From Rhodospirillales bacterium 47_12_T64 (lineage in GTDB: Bacteria; Pseudomonadota; Alphaproteobacteria; Kiloniellales; Kiloniellaceae), in NCBI GenBank assembly GCA_002162915.1, contig MABB01000084.1:19542-25351 (forward strand): DNA of 5,810 nt, given 5' to 3'. The notes beneath the pieces are model-generated. The model had not been told where the DNA came from and searched no databases. It saw only the letters and a program-made list of their open reading frames with translations. Positions 1 to 5,792 of the stretch are shown here, piece by piece. How positions within the stretch are numbered: position 1 is the first letter of the stretch; every line of letters begins with the position of its first letter. The position numbers were made by a program, and so were the translations under genes.

Positions 1-1
1 C

Positions 2-184
2 AAGCCAGTAGTTGCGGAATTGCCTTTGGGTGAAGAAGCCGCTCCTCTGGAAAAGCCAAAGCGCAAACCTCGTACGCCTAAGCCGGCAGCGGCAACTGGG
101 GAAGTTAAGACACCTCGTCCTCGAGGCCGTCCAAGAAAAACACCTGTGAAGACCGAGGAAGATAATTCTTCTGAGTCAGCTTAA
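2..184 (+). CDS. C-terminal tail of a basic, probably DUF4167-family protein (5' end outside window)
   Basis: Sixty codons of an open frame run from the window edge to a TAA stop. The peptide is low-complexity and rich in Lys, Pro, Arg, Ala and Glu. It has two basic clusters, PKRKPRTPKP (residues 19-28 of the visible part) and PRPRGRPRK (38-46). The second contains the RGRP core of an AT-hook, a minor-groove DNA-binding element. An acidic end, TEEDNSSESA, follows. No folded domain is visible, so function cannot be read directly. In many Alphaproteobacteria the gene before clpB encodes a DUF4167 protein with a disordered basic tail, usually next to prmC and prfA. That context is the only reason for the family name. 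Another protein with a basic tail, such as a ribonuclease E or a topoisomerase, is possible. A strong terminator follows 30 bp after the stop. Confidence 0.6.
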   Translation, partial: KPVVAELPLGEEAAPLEKPKRKPRTPKPAAATGEVKTPRPRGRPRKTPVKTEEDNSSESA

Positions 185-213
185 ATTTGAACGGTCTGTT
201 TTTGTAATTGAGT

Positions 214-259
214 AAAAAGCGCTGGTGACTAAATTATAGTCACTGGCGCTTTTTCTTTT
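214..259 (+). terminator. Intrinsic terminator of the upstream plus-strand gene, probably bidirectional
   Basis: Two 17-nt arms, AAAAAGCGCTGGTGACT (214-230) and AGTCACTGGCGCTTTTT (238-254), enclose a 7-nt loop. In the plus-strand RNA all 17 positions pair, two of them as G-U wobbles; in the minus-strand RNA those two become A-C mismatches, so the hairpin is stronger for the plus gene. A T-rich run (250-258) follows it. Five T also follow the hairpin on the minus strand, so it could stop MOSC transcription too. The right arm encodes the last codons of the MOSC gene. Confidence 0.85.
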
Positions 260-984
260 ATCTCTCCGCTTTTTTTAACCACGGCGTAGACACCCATATT
301 TCGGTGTTGGTATCCTGACTGCAAGCTTTTGGGGATGTTCATGTCCACCTTTGCTGTGTCTAGATTGACATTTGTTGCTGAGCAACGACCAATGGCTGAG
401 ACTATTTCCAACGTTATATCCCCGATTTGAAGTTCTTTTCCTAGCCAGCCATTTTCTTCCCAGGCGGCAAGGCCCTCAATATATAAATTCCCTCTAAAGC
501 GCATGGGATCGACCGGTTTGCGAACCACGCGCTCTAAATCTTTCACGCTTTCCAGGTTAATCAGTGAAATTTGTTGATCTGGAATATCTGTAAAGGCGGT
601 TTTTTTACTTTCGACGATTTTAGGTATACCGCGGGATTCCGAACCTAAAAAACTTACCAGAAATTGCTCCAGAAGCATGCAGCCGGTTAAATCAGTTAGT
701 TTTCCCCGGGATACTCTTTTACCATTGCGTTCTAGGGTAAGGATGTCGGTGTCATCTTCATAGTGAGATATCAGCTGGGCGAGCTTTGGATTTTTCGCGA
801 GCATGAGAAAATGGTTTTTTGATAACCAGTTTGGTCCATCGGGAAATTCTGTTGAGCCGTGAGCGATGGCGAATCGTCGATCATTGGGGATGATTCGATT
901 CGCACTCAGCATTACTTTTTCTAATTTTTCAGGGCTAAGGCCCTTTACTGGATAGCGATAAATCGTGTTTATTTGAGCTGACAT
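229..984 (-). CDS. MOSC-domain protein with N-terminal MOSC beta-barrel (251 aa)
   Basis: This is a two-part MOSC protein. The N-terminal beta-barrel domain carries the signature IYRYPVKG (residues 8-15). The C-terminal MOSC domain shows the family block RFRGNLYIEG (162-171), then W..NGWLGKELQIG, and RCSATNVN with the conserved cysteine at residue 201. In this family (eukaryotic mARC/MOSC proteins, bacterial YcbX and YiiM) that cysteine coordinates the molybdenum cofactor or carries sulfur. Substrates are often N-hydroxylated compounds, but the substrate here cannot be read from sequence. The 2Fe-2S ferredoxin domain of E. coli YcbX is absent, so an external electron donor would be needed. 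No signal peptide or membrane segment is seen, so it is probably cytosolic. The frame extends 17 codons further up to a TTG at 1035. The ATG at 984 is preferred because AGGTG lies about 7 nt before it and the family normally starts just before the barrel motif; the extra residues are polar and unlike the family. It is convergent with the upstream gene and divergent from clpB. Confidence 0.9.
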   Translation of the reverse strand: MSAQINTIYRYPVKGLSPEKLEKVMLSANRIIPNDRRFAIAHGSTEFPDGPNWLSKNHFLMLAKNPKLAQLISHYEDDTDILTLERNGKRVSRGKLTDLTGCMLLEQFLVSFLGSESRGIPKIVESKKTAFTDIPDQQISLINLESVKDLERVVRKPVDPMRFRGNLYIEGLAAWEENGWLGKELQIGDITLEIVSAIGRCSATNVNLDTAKVDMNIPKSLQSGYQHRNMGVYAVVKKSGEIKEKAPVTII

Positions 985-986
985 GA

Positions 987-996
987 GTTTCACCTG
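987..996 (-). promoter_or_regulatory. Shine-Dalgarno site that decides the MOSC start
   Basis: Read on the minus strand, the bases before the ATG at 984 are ATCAGGTGAAACTC. AGGTG is a good match to the anti-SD and sits at normal spacing. The competing TTG at 1035 has no purine-rich site before it. Confidence 0.75.
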
Positions 997-1143
997 ATTT
1001 TTATACCATTCTCTTCTCTCATTATTATTTTTCAAGAACTTAATAAACAGTGACTATTAACCGATGGATTTACTAGGGTTTCGGACGGCTTCTACCTGAG
1101 GACGAAAAACAGAATCATCCCAGGCATGAAAAAATATTTTAAA

Positions 1144-1158
1144 TGAGAATGATTTTCA
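1144..1158. promoter_or_regulatory. Iron-box operator (Fur 7-1-7 type; also fits RirA IRO box)
   Basis: TGAGAATGATTTTCA matches the Fur 7-1-7 core TGATAATnATTATCA at 13 of 14 specified positions. It also fits the looser TGA-N9-TCA pattern given for the RirA IRO box of Rhizobiales and Rhodobacterales. Sequence alone does not say which regulator is used. Its right edge is 1 bp from a possible -35 element (TTGCAT), where bound repressor would block RNA polymerase. The nearest possible targets are the transcript unit ending at 1336 (plus strand) and the MOSC gene, whose start is about 160 bp away on the minus strand. Confidence 0.65.
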
Positions 1159-1159
1159 G

Positions 1160-1188
1160 TTGCATAAATATATTTGGTCAGCTAAGTT
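1160..1188 (+). promoter_or_regulatory. Weak candidate promoter for the small transcript
   Basis: TTGCAT (1160-1165) and TAAGTT (1183-1188) are separated by 17 bp. The -35 is reasonable for an alphaproteobacterial housekeeping promoter. The -10 keeps only the first T, the second-position A and the final T of the consensus. It would start RNA near 1195. TATATT at 1169-1174 is a better -10 by itself but lacks a partner -35. Confidence 0.35.
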
Positions 1189-1194
1189 CTTTCT

Positions 1195-1336
1195 TGTAGT
1201 TCCTACCGAGGAAGACACACAAACAGCTAGGCGACATGTCGTATTATGCTGATTTGTATTCCTTCTGGGTATGTACTCATCTCTCCTGACGTAACTATGG
1301 GATTTCCCAACCCTGCCTTCGGGCAGGGTTTTTTTT
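1195..1336 (+). ncRNA. Candidate small regulatory RNA, about 140 nt, possibly iron-regulated
   Basis: The 3' end is well defined by a strong plus-strand terminator at 1309-1336 that has no protein gene in front of it; the MOSC gene upstream runs the other way. The 5' end is only estimated. The predicted fold is a long imperfect stem: TACC (1204-1207) with GGTA (1268-1271), AGGAA (1209-1213) with TTCCT (1259-1263), and ACAAACAGC (1219-1227) with GCTG-a-TTTGT (1248-1257, one bulged A). The apical loop region contains the palindrome CGACATGTCG (1232-1241). An apparently unpaired stretch follows at 1272-1297 with the CU-rich segment CATCTCTCCTGAC, complementary to AGGAG-type ribosome binding sites. 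The terminator ends in eight T, as expected for Hfq-binding RNAs. The iron box just upstream suggests induction when iron is scarce. A 17-codon frame inside could instead make this a small mRNA. I do not recognise a known RNA family. Confidence 0.5.
1309..1336 (+). terminator. Strong intrinsic terminator with UUCG tetraloop
   Basis: Arms CCCTGCC (1311-1317) and GGCAGGG (1322-1328) enclose the very stable loop TTCG (1318-1321). AA at 1309-1310 can extend the stem by pairing with the first two T. Eight consecutive T (1329-1336) follow. No T run follows on the minus strand, so it acts on plus-strand RNA only. Confidence 0.92.
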
Positions 1337-1368
1337 GTGATTATACTTTTCAGGATTAGTGGAAATTA

Positions 1369-1384
1369 TCTAAATTAATTTAGA
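1369..1384. promoter_or_regulatory. Perfect 16-bp AT-rich palindrome, possible operator
   Basis: TCTAAATTAATTTAGA equals its own reverse complement across all 16 bases. Its centre is about 50 bp upstream of the candidate clpB -35. That position suits an activator or accessory regulator site. The family of regulator is unknown, and chance in AT-rich sequence remains possible. Confidence 0.35.
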
Positions 1385-1425
1385 ATTCAAGTTACGTCCT
1401 CTAGTGGAATATACTCTTGTTTTGT

Positions 1426-1454
1426 CTTGTATATTTAAGCTCGTTTTCCCATAT
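1426..1454 (+). promoter_or_regulatory. Heat-shock (sigma-32/RpoH) type promoter of clpB
   Basis: CTTGTAT (1426-1432) resembles the RpoH -35 CTTGAAA, and CCCATAT (1448-1454) matches the RpoH -10 CCCCATnT minus one C. The 15-bp spacer is within the range for this sigma factor. Transcription would start near 1461, leaving a leader of about 120 nt before the clpB ATG. clpB is a classic RpoH target in Proteobacteria, which supports the call. Confidence 0.7.
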
Positions 1455-1460
1455 ATTTTG

Positions 1461-1485
1461 TGACGGGTGATTAAAATCAACGTCA
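1461..1485 (+). promoter_or_regulatory. Hairpin at the predicted 5' end of the clpB mRNA
   Basis: Outer arms TGACG (1461-1465) and CGTCA (1481-1485) enclose inner arms TGAT (1468-1471) and ATCA (1476-1479), with loop TAAA and a small internal loop (GG opposite A). The structure begins almost exactly at the start site predicted from the sigma-32 promoter. It could protect the 5' end of the mRNA; as DNA it could also be an operator. Confidence 0.4.
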
Positions 1486-1580
1486 GTGTACCGTCATGCT
1501 GCTAATGTGGGTGATGGTTAGTATTGGCATCAACGATTATGTGCCGCACGACGGGCATAACGGAGAGGGCTTGCAAATAA

Positions 1581-4172
1581 ATGAATGTAAATAACTACAC
1601 GGAACGTACGCAAGGATTTATCCAGGCAGCACAAAGTCTGGCTCATCGCAGTGACCATCAGCGATTGACCCCGGAACACTTGCTCAAGGTCATGCTCGAT
1701 GACAGTGAAGGTCTCGCTGCCAACCTGATCGCTGCAGCAGGGGGTAATCCGGGAAAAGCCCTGGAAGGGGTTGAGCGCGAGCTTGCAAAACTGCCAAAGG
1801 TCAGTGGCCAGGATGTCGGTCAGGTATATCTTGCACCGGAGACTGCAAGAGTTTTTGAACAAGCTGAAAAAATTGCAAAAAAAGCTGGCGACAACTTTGT
1901 CACCGTTGAGCGCCTGTTGATAGCTCTTGCTCTATCCGCCGAGGCCGCTTCGGGGAAAATTTTAAAAGATGCAGGTTTAAGTGCGCAATCACTGAATGCG
2001 GCAATCAATGATTTACGCAAGGGGCGTACCGCCCAATCTGCATCTGCGGAAGACAGCTATGAAGCCTTGAAGAAGTATGCCACTGATTTAACCGAACTTG
2101 CCAAAGAAGGTAAGCTTGATCCCGTGATTGGCCGGGACGAAGAAATTCGACGCACAATACAGGTTCTTTCCCGTCGTACCAAGAACAACCCGGTCCTGAT
2201 TGGCGAGCCAGGAGTGGGTAAAACAGCCATTATCGAAGGTCTCGCGCTACGGATCATTAATGGTGATATTCCTGAAAGTTTAAATAACAAAAAGCTGATG
2301 TCGCTTGATCTTGGTGCCATGGTAGCCGGAGCTAAGTACCGTGGAGAATTTGAAGAGCGCTTGAAAGCCGTCTTGCAGGAAGTGACGGATGCCAGTGGTG
2401 AGATTATTGTCTTCATTGATGAGCTGCACACTCTGGTTGGGGCAGGTAAAACAGATGGCGCCATGGATGCTTCAAATATGCTCAAACCCGCTCTGGCGCG
2501 GGGTGATTTGCATTGCGTCGGAGCGACAACGCTGGATGAGTACCGAAAGTATATCGAAAAAGACGCAGCCCTCGCACGTCGATTCCAATCTATTGTAATC
2601 GAAGAGCCGAATGTTGAGGATACAATCTCGATCCTCCGAGGATTGAAAGAAAAGTACGAGCTTCATCACGGTGTACGGATTACCGATTCTGCTTTGGTCT
2701 CGGCAGCTTCTTTGTCCAACCGCTATATCACGGATCGTTTTCTCCCGGATAAAGCTATTGATCTTGTCGATGAGGCGGCAAGCCGCTTGCGCATGGAGGT
2801 TGATTCCAAGCCAGAAGAAATCGATGAGATGGATCGAAAGCTTATCCAACTCAAGATCGAACAGTCTGCATTACAGAAAGAAAGCGACCGAGGTGCTAAA
2901 GGCCGCCTGAAGAAACTGAAATCTGAAATAGCGGAACTGGAAGAAAAGAGTAATATCCTCACCAGCCAGTGGAGATCTGAAAAGGATAAGCTTGCCGGGG
3001 CTCAGAAGATTAAAGAAGAACTGGAACGCGCACGTATGGAACTGGATCGTGCCGAGCGTGCGGGGCATTTGGAAACAGCGGGTGAGCTGAAATACGGCCG
3101 CCTGCCTACTCTGGAACGTGCCTTGGTCGAAGCTGAAGAGGCTGGCGATAATCACATGCTCAATGAAGAGGTGCGTGAGGATGCGATTGCGGCGGTGGTT
3201 TCTCGTTGGACAGGTATTCCCGTAGATAAGATGCTCGAGGGCGAGCGGGAAAAATTGTTAAACATGGAGAGTGTACTTGGCAAACGGGTGATTGGGCAGA
3301 GCGAAGCAATCGTGGCGATCTCTAACGCCGTGCGACGTGCCCGTGCAGGCTTGCAAGATCCCAATCGCCCGATTGGCTCCTTCCTCTTTCTTGGCCCGAC
3401 AGGGGTGGGGAAGACCGAGTTGACGAAAACTCTGGCCTCATTTCTTTTTGATGACGAAACGGCAATGGTCCGGCTCGACATGTCTGAATATATGGAAAAA
3501 CACGCCGTCTCTCGTATGATCGGTGCCCCTCCTGGTTACGTTGGTTACGAAGAGGGGGGTGCCTTGACAGAGGCAGTGCGTCGTCGCCCCTATCAGGTCG
3601 TCTTGTTTGATGAGGTGGAAAAAGCACATCCGGATGTCTTTAATGTTTTACTGCAAGTTCTGGATGATGGTCGCTTGACCGATGGCCAGGGGCGAACTGT
3701 TGATTTCAGTAATACGCTGATCATCATGACGTCGAACCTTGGGTCTGAAGTTTTGGCAAATCAGCCTGAGGGCGAGGACAGCACAGCTGTTCGTGAGCAG
3801 GTGATGGATGTTGTCCGTGCTTCTTTCCGACCTGAATTTCTCAATCGGCTGGATGAGGTTCTATTGTTCCATCGCTTGGAGCGCAGGCATATGAGCGGGA
3901 TTGTCGATATTCAACTTGCGAGGCTGCAGAAGCTTCTCAAAGAGCGAGATATGAGGGCGAATCTGGACACTGCTGCAATCGAATGGCTGGCAGAGAAGGG
4001 CTACGATCCGGTCTACGGCGCGCGCCCGCTTAAGCGGGTTATCCAGCGTGAGCTACAGAACCCGCTTGCGACATTAATCCTTGAGGGCTCCGTACATGAT
4101 GGAGACAGTATAAGTGTGTCGGCAAATGAGACGGGCTTAAGCATCAACGGAAATCTACTTTCGACGCCCTAA
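1581..4172 (+). CDS. clpB: ATP-dependent chaperone ClpB (Hsp100 disaggregase), 863 aa
   Basis: ClpB forms a cytosolic hexamer that threads proteins out of aggregates with DnaK/DnaJ/GrpE. All parts are present at near-canonical length (E. coli 857 aa). They are: the N domain (about 1-145, [10 protein letters not shown] motif); NBD1 with Walker A GEPGVGKT (208-215), pore-loop Tyr in KYRGEF (Y253), Walker B IIVFIDE (275-281, E281) and arginine fingers R333/R334; the coiled-coil middle domain that docks DnaK (about 405-530); and NBD2 with Walker A GPTGVGKT (605-612), pore-loop GYVGY (Y653), Walker B ending in D677/E678 and the sensor-2 motif GAR (R815). No ClpP-binding IGF/IGL loop typical of ClpA or ClpX is seen. 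The ATG is preceded by GGAGAGGG (1562-1569) with a slightly long gap, and the first residues match family starts. The linker after the N domain has no in-frame ATG or GTG, unlike the internal start that gives short ClpB in E. coli. A sigma-32-type promoter lies upstream. Confidence 0.98.
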   Translation: MNVNNYTERTQGFIQAAQSLAHRSDHQRLTPEHLLKVMLDDSEGLAANLIAAAGGNPGKALEGVERELAKLPKVSGQDVGQVYLAPETARVFEQAEKIAKKAGDNFVTVERLLIALALSAEAASGKILKDAGLSAQSLNAAINDLRKGRTAQSASAEDSYEALKKYATDLTELAKEGKLDPVIGRDEEIRRTIQVLSRRTKNNPVLIGEPGVGKTAIIEGLALRIINGDIPESLNNKKLMSLDLGAMVAGAKYRGEFEERLKAVLQEVTDASGEIIVFIDELHTLVGAGKTDGAMDASNMLKPALARGDLHCVGATTLDEYRKYIEKDAALARRFQSIVIEEPNVEDTISILRGLKEKYELHHGVRITDSALVSAASLSNRYITDRFLPDKAIDLVDEAASRLRMEVDSKPEEIDEMDRKLIQLKIEQSALQKESDRGAKGRLKKLKSEIAELEEKSNILTSQWRSEKDKLAGAQKIKEELERARMELDRAERAGHLETAGELKYGRLPTLERALVEAEEAGDNHMLNEEVREDAIAAVVSRWTGIPVDKMLEGEREKLLNMESVLGKRVIGQSEAIVAISNAVRRARAGLQDPNRPIGSFLFLGPTGVGKTELTKTLASFLFDDETAMVRLDMSEYMEKHAVSRMIGAPPGYVGYEEGGALTEAVRRRPYQVVLFDEVEKAHPDVFNVLLQVLDDGRLTDGQGRTVDFSNTLIIMTSNLGSEVLANQPEGEDSTAVREQVMDVVRASFRPEFLNRLDEVLLFHRLERRHMSGIVDIQLARLQKLLKERDMRANLDTAAIEWLAEKGYDPVYGARPLKRVIQRELQNPLATLILEGSVHDGDSISVSANETGLSINGNLLSTP

Positions 4173-4178
4173 TCGCGC

Positions 4179-4213
4179 TTGATATCAATATAGTAAAAAG
4201 GAAGATATCTTCC
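4179..4213. repeat. Two perfect palindromes sharing GATATC in the clpB/peptidase spacer
   Basis: TTGATATCAA (4179-4188) and GGAAGATATCTTCC (4200-4213) are both exact palindromes centred on GATATC, with centres 23 bp apart. They lie between the clpB stop and the 3' end of the convergent gene. As RNA the second gives a 5-bp stem with an ATAT loop. Neither is followed by a T run, so they are not ordinary terminators. Confidence 0.4.
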
Positions 4214-4226
4214 GAGAGAGGCGATC

Positions 4227-5651
4227 TTAATTTAGCTGTAATCCTGCAAGGGCTGCAGGTTTTTTGAGCTCATTAATCATGCGATCAATCTTTTGTTTCT
4301 CGATTTTAAATTTCTTAAGATCTGCACTCTTCAGCTTTTCGCCTGCAGGAAGTTTGACACCCAGAGGGTTAACCTGACGGCCATTGAAGAGAACTTCGTA
4401 ATGAAGATGCGGCCCGGTAGAGCGTCCGGTTGTGCCGATATAGCCGATCACTTGGCCCTGACGAACACGTTTGGATTTCTTCATTCCTTTGGCGAAGCCT
4501 TTAAGGTGTGCGTAGGCTGTCTCGTATCCGCTGTGATGACGGATTTTCACATAATTTCCAAAACTGCTAAAGCGATTGGCGCGAACAATGACACCGTCAC
4601 CTGCGGCATAAATTGGTGTCCCGCGCGGCGCGGCAAAGTCGACCCCTTTATGCACCTTGTTGTAGCCAAGGACGGGGTGTTTACGTTTGCCAAAGCGGCT
4701 TGATAGGCGGGCACCGTCAACGGGTGTACGCATAAGAGCCTTTTTTGCGGACTGCCCTTTTCCGTTAAAGTAATCGGTAAAGCCGCTGGAAGGCGTGTAG
4801 CGATAAAGCTGCAAGTCATCGCCCGAGAGTGTCAGGTTACCATAGATCATCTGCCCGGTTTTGGCGAGGTTGTTATTCTCGTCATAATAGGCTTCGTAGA
4901 CCAGTTCAAAACGATCACCCTTTTGAATTTCACGTTGGAAATCCACATCAAAGCTGTAGGCCCTGATCATCTTGATCATAATGTCATTGGGGACACTGGC
5001 GTTTGTCGCGGCAAGATAGAGGCTACTCGTGATCTCATTTGTACTGCGGGCCATTTTCATGGTCAGCGGCCGGTGTATTTCTTCGGCGATATATTGGTTG
5101 GCGTTGTCTTCGGTCGTGCTGACCTTAACAATGCGCTCAACACTTGGCTGGAACTGCATGGCCCGTAAGGGGCCGACATCGCGTGGTTTTTCGATCTCTT
5201 TTATCGTGAGAGGCGCAACAGGAGGGGAGAATGTCAGGGCAATGTCTAACCCGGGTTTGATTTTCCGTGGTGAATAAACATCGGCGAGCGCCGTTATCGC
5301 GCCGTGTGCCTCTGACCTCGTGGCTCCTGCTGTAACCAAAAGGCTCATCAAAGTATCGCCAGAAGAAACGGTAACCAGTTTCTCTATGTCGCTGGGAGTA
5401 AGAAACTCAGAGGCAATTTCTGTGGGGACAGCCCCTACCGCGATGTACTCACTGGTCATCAGGTCTGTTTTAAGTATTGCAACAATTTCAGTAGTTGCTT
5501 GCACAGAATCGGCTTTTGCTTTTTCTGTGCCCTCTTCTATAGGGGTACTATTGGATAACCATAAGAAAATTCCCCCAAGAGTGAGAATCGATAAGCTACC
5601 GCTAAGTGCTGCTTTAACCATAAAAGTAGGTGTGTGGAATCTATTGTTCAC
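4227..5651 (-). CDS. Membrane-anchored M23 (LytM-type) murein endopeptidase, MepM/Csd3-like, 474 aa
   Basis: This is a zinc peptidase that cuts peptide cross-links in peptidoglycan on the periplasmic side, allowing wall growth or division. Domains, numbered from the GTG start: one N-terminal membrane segment (about 14-33), a Thr/Ala/Glu-rich linker, a LysM/OapA-like region (about 87-142, with VSSGDTL), a middle domain like that of Csd3/MepM (about 190-307, including QREIQKGDRFELVYEAY), and the M23 core (about 313-438). Zinc ligands are present: H334 and D338 in HKGVD, and H417 in HLHYE. The catalytic histidines H382 (YAHL) and H415 are also there, so it should be active rather than a LytM regulator such as EnvC. 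The frame extends to a TTG at 5672 that has no ribosome site. The GTG at 5651 has GGAG 8 nt before it and is preferred. An ATG at 5621 has no SD. It is convergent with clpB. Confidence 0.92.
   Translation of the reverse strand: MNNRFHTPTFMVKAALSGSLSILTLGGIFLWLSNSTPIEEGTEKAKADSVQATTEIVAILKTDLMTSEYIAVGAVPTEIASEFLTPSDIEKLVTVSSGDTLMSLLVTAGATRSEAHGAITALADVYSPRKIKPGLDIALTFSPPVAPLTIKEIEKPRDVGPLRAMQFQPSVERIVKVSTTEDNANQYIAEEIHRPLTMKMARSTNEITSSLYLAATNASVPNDIMIKMIRAYSFDVDFQREIQKGDRFELVYEAYYDENNNLAKTGQMIYGNLTLSGDDLQLYRYTPSSGFTDYFNGKGQSAKKALMRTPVDGARLSSRFGKRKHPVLGYNKVHKGVDFAAPRGTPIYAAGDGVIVRANRFSSFGNYVKIRHHSGYETAYAHLKGFAKGMKKSKRVRQGQVIGYIGTTGRSTGPHLHYEVLFNGRQVNPLGVKLPAGEKLKSADLKKFKIEKQKIDRMINELKKPAALAGLQLN
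4243..4265 (+). terminator. Intrinsic terminator of clpB, inside the 3' end of the peptidase gene
   Basis: CCTGCA (4243-4248) and TGCAGG (4254-4259) flank the loop AGGGC, and six T follow (4260-4265). On the minus strand no T run follows, so it works for clpB transcripts only. The clpB mRNA would end about 90 nt after its stop codon and overlap the antisense peptidase coding end by about 38 nt. Confidence 0.8.
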
Positions 5652-5659
5652 ACGTAGTG

Positions 5660-5663
5660 CTCC
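5660..5663 (-). promoter_or_regulatory. Shine-Dalgarno site that decides the peptidase start
   Basis: On the minus strand GGAG is followed by the 8-nt spacer CACTACGT and then the in-frame GTG at 5651. This is normal spacing. The upstream TTG (5672) and downstream ATG (5621) both lack purine-rich sites. Confidence 0.6.
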
Positions 5664-5677
5664 GGAATCCAAGTATC

Positions 5678-5689
5678 ATACGGACGTAT
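5678..5689. promoter_or_regulatory. Short inverted repeat upstream of the peptidase gene
   Basis: ATACG and CGTAT flank a GA spacer, 27 bp before the GTG start. This has the size of a repressor half-site pair, but short repeats like this often occur by chance. No convincing promoter was found in the 159 bp upstream of the gene. Confidence 0.2.
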
Positions 5690-5792
5690 TCGCGCCCGCA
5701 TCTAATGTTGTCGTTAAGGGAACCTCATTAACTCTGCACCGCCAAGGTGATGTATTTCTGGATTCCTGTCAATATTTTCTCGATTCAGTAAA

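Noticed and set aside
1000..1036. CTTGAAA on the minus strand before the MOSC gene, considered as a sigma-32 -35; and TATAAA at 1000-1005 as a -10
   Set aside because: No CCCAT-type -10 lies at the right distance, and TTGAAA to TATAAA is 24 bp, too long for a sigma-70 promoter.
1288..1398. 8-bp inverted repeat GACGTAAC (1288-1295) and GTTACGTC (1391-1398)
   Set aside because: The arms are about 95 bp apart with a terminator between them, so they would rarely be in the same RNA. Chance is the simplest explanation.
1530..3629. Several open frames of 60-140 codons on the minus strand and in other plus frames within clpB
   Set aside because: They overlap an unmistakable clpB coding sequence, show no recognisable domains or ribosome sites, and are typical shadows of a long gene.
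4293..5277. Plus-strand frames opposite the M23 peptidase gene
   Set aside because: They are antisense to a gene with clear domains and catalytic residues, and have no motif of their own.
5713..5732. GTTAA and TTAAC arms, considered as a CtrA-binding site
   Set aside because: The CtrA consensus is TTAA-N7-TTAAC; here the gap is 10 bp on either strand.
5744..5772. Perfect TTGACA on the minus strand (5767-5772) as a peptidase promoter
   Set aside because: At 16-18 bp spacing the -10 position reads CACC-type sequence with no resemblance to TATAAT, so it is not listed as a promoter.
5750..5791. 13-codon frame starting ATG at 5750 on the plus strand, before the edge terminator
   Set aside because: The purine-rich AAGGTG is adjacent to the ATG with no spacer, the peptide has no recognisable feature, and the terminator is better explained by a minus-strand gene beyond the window.
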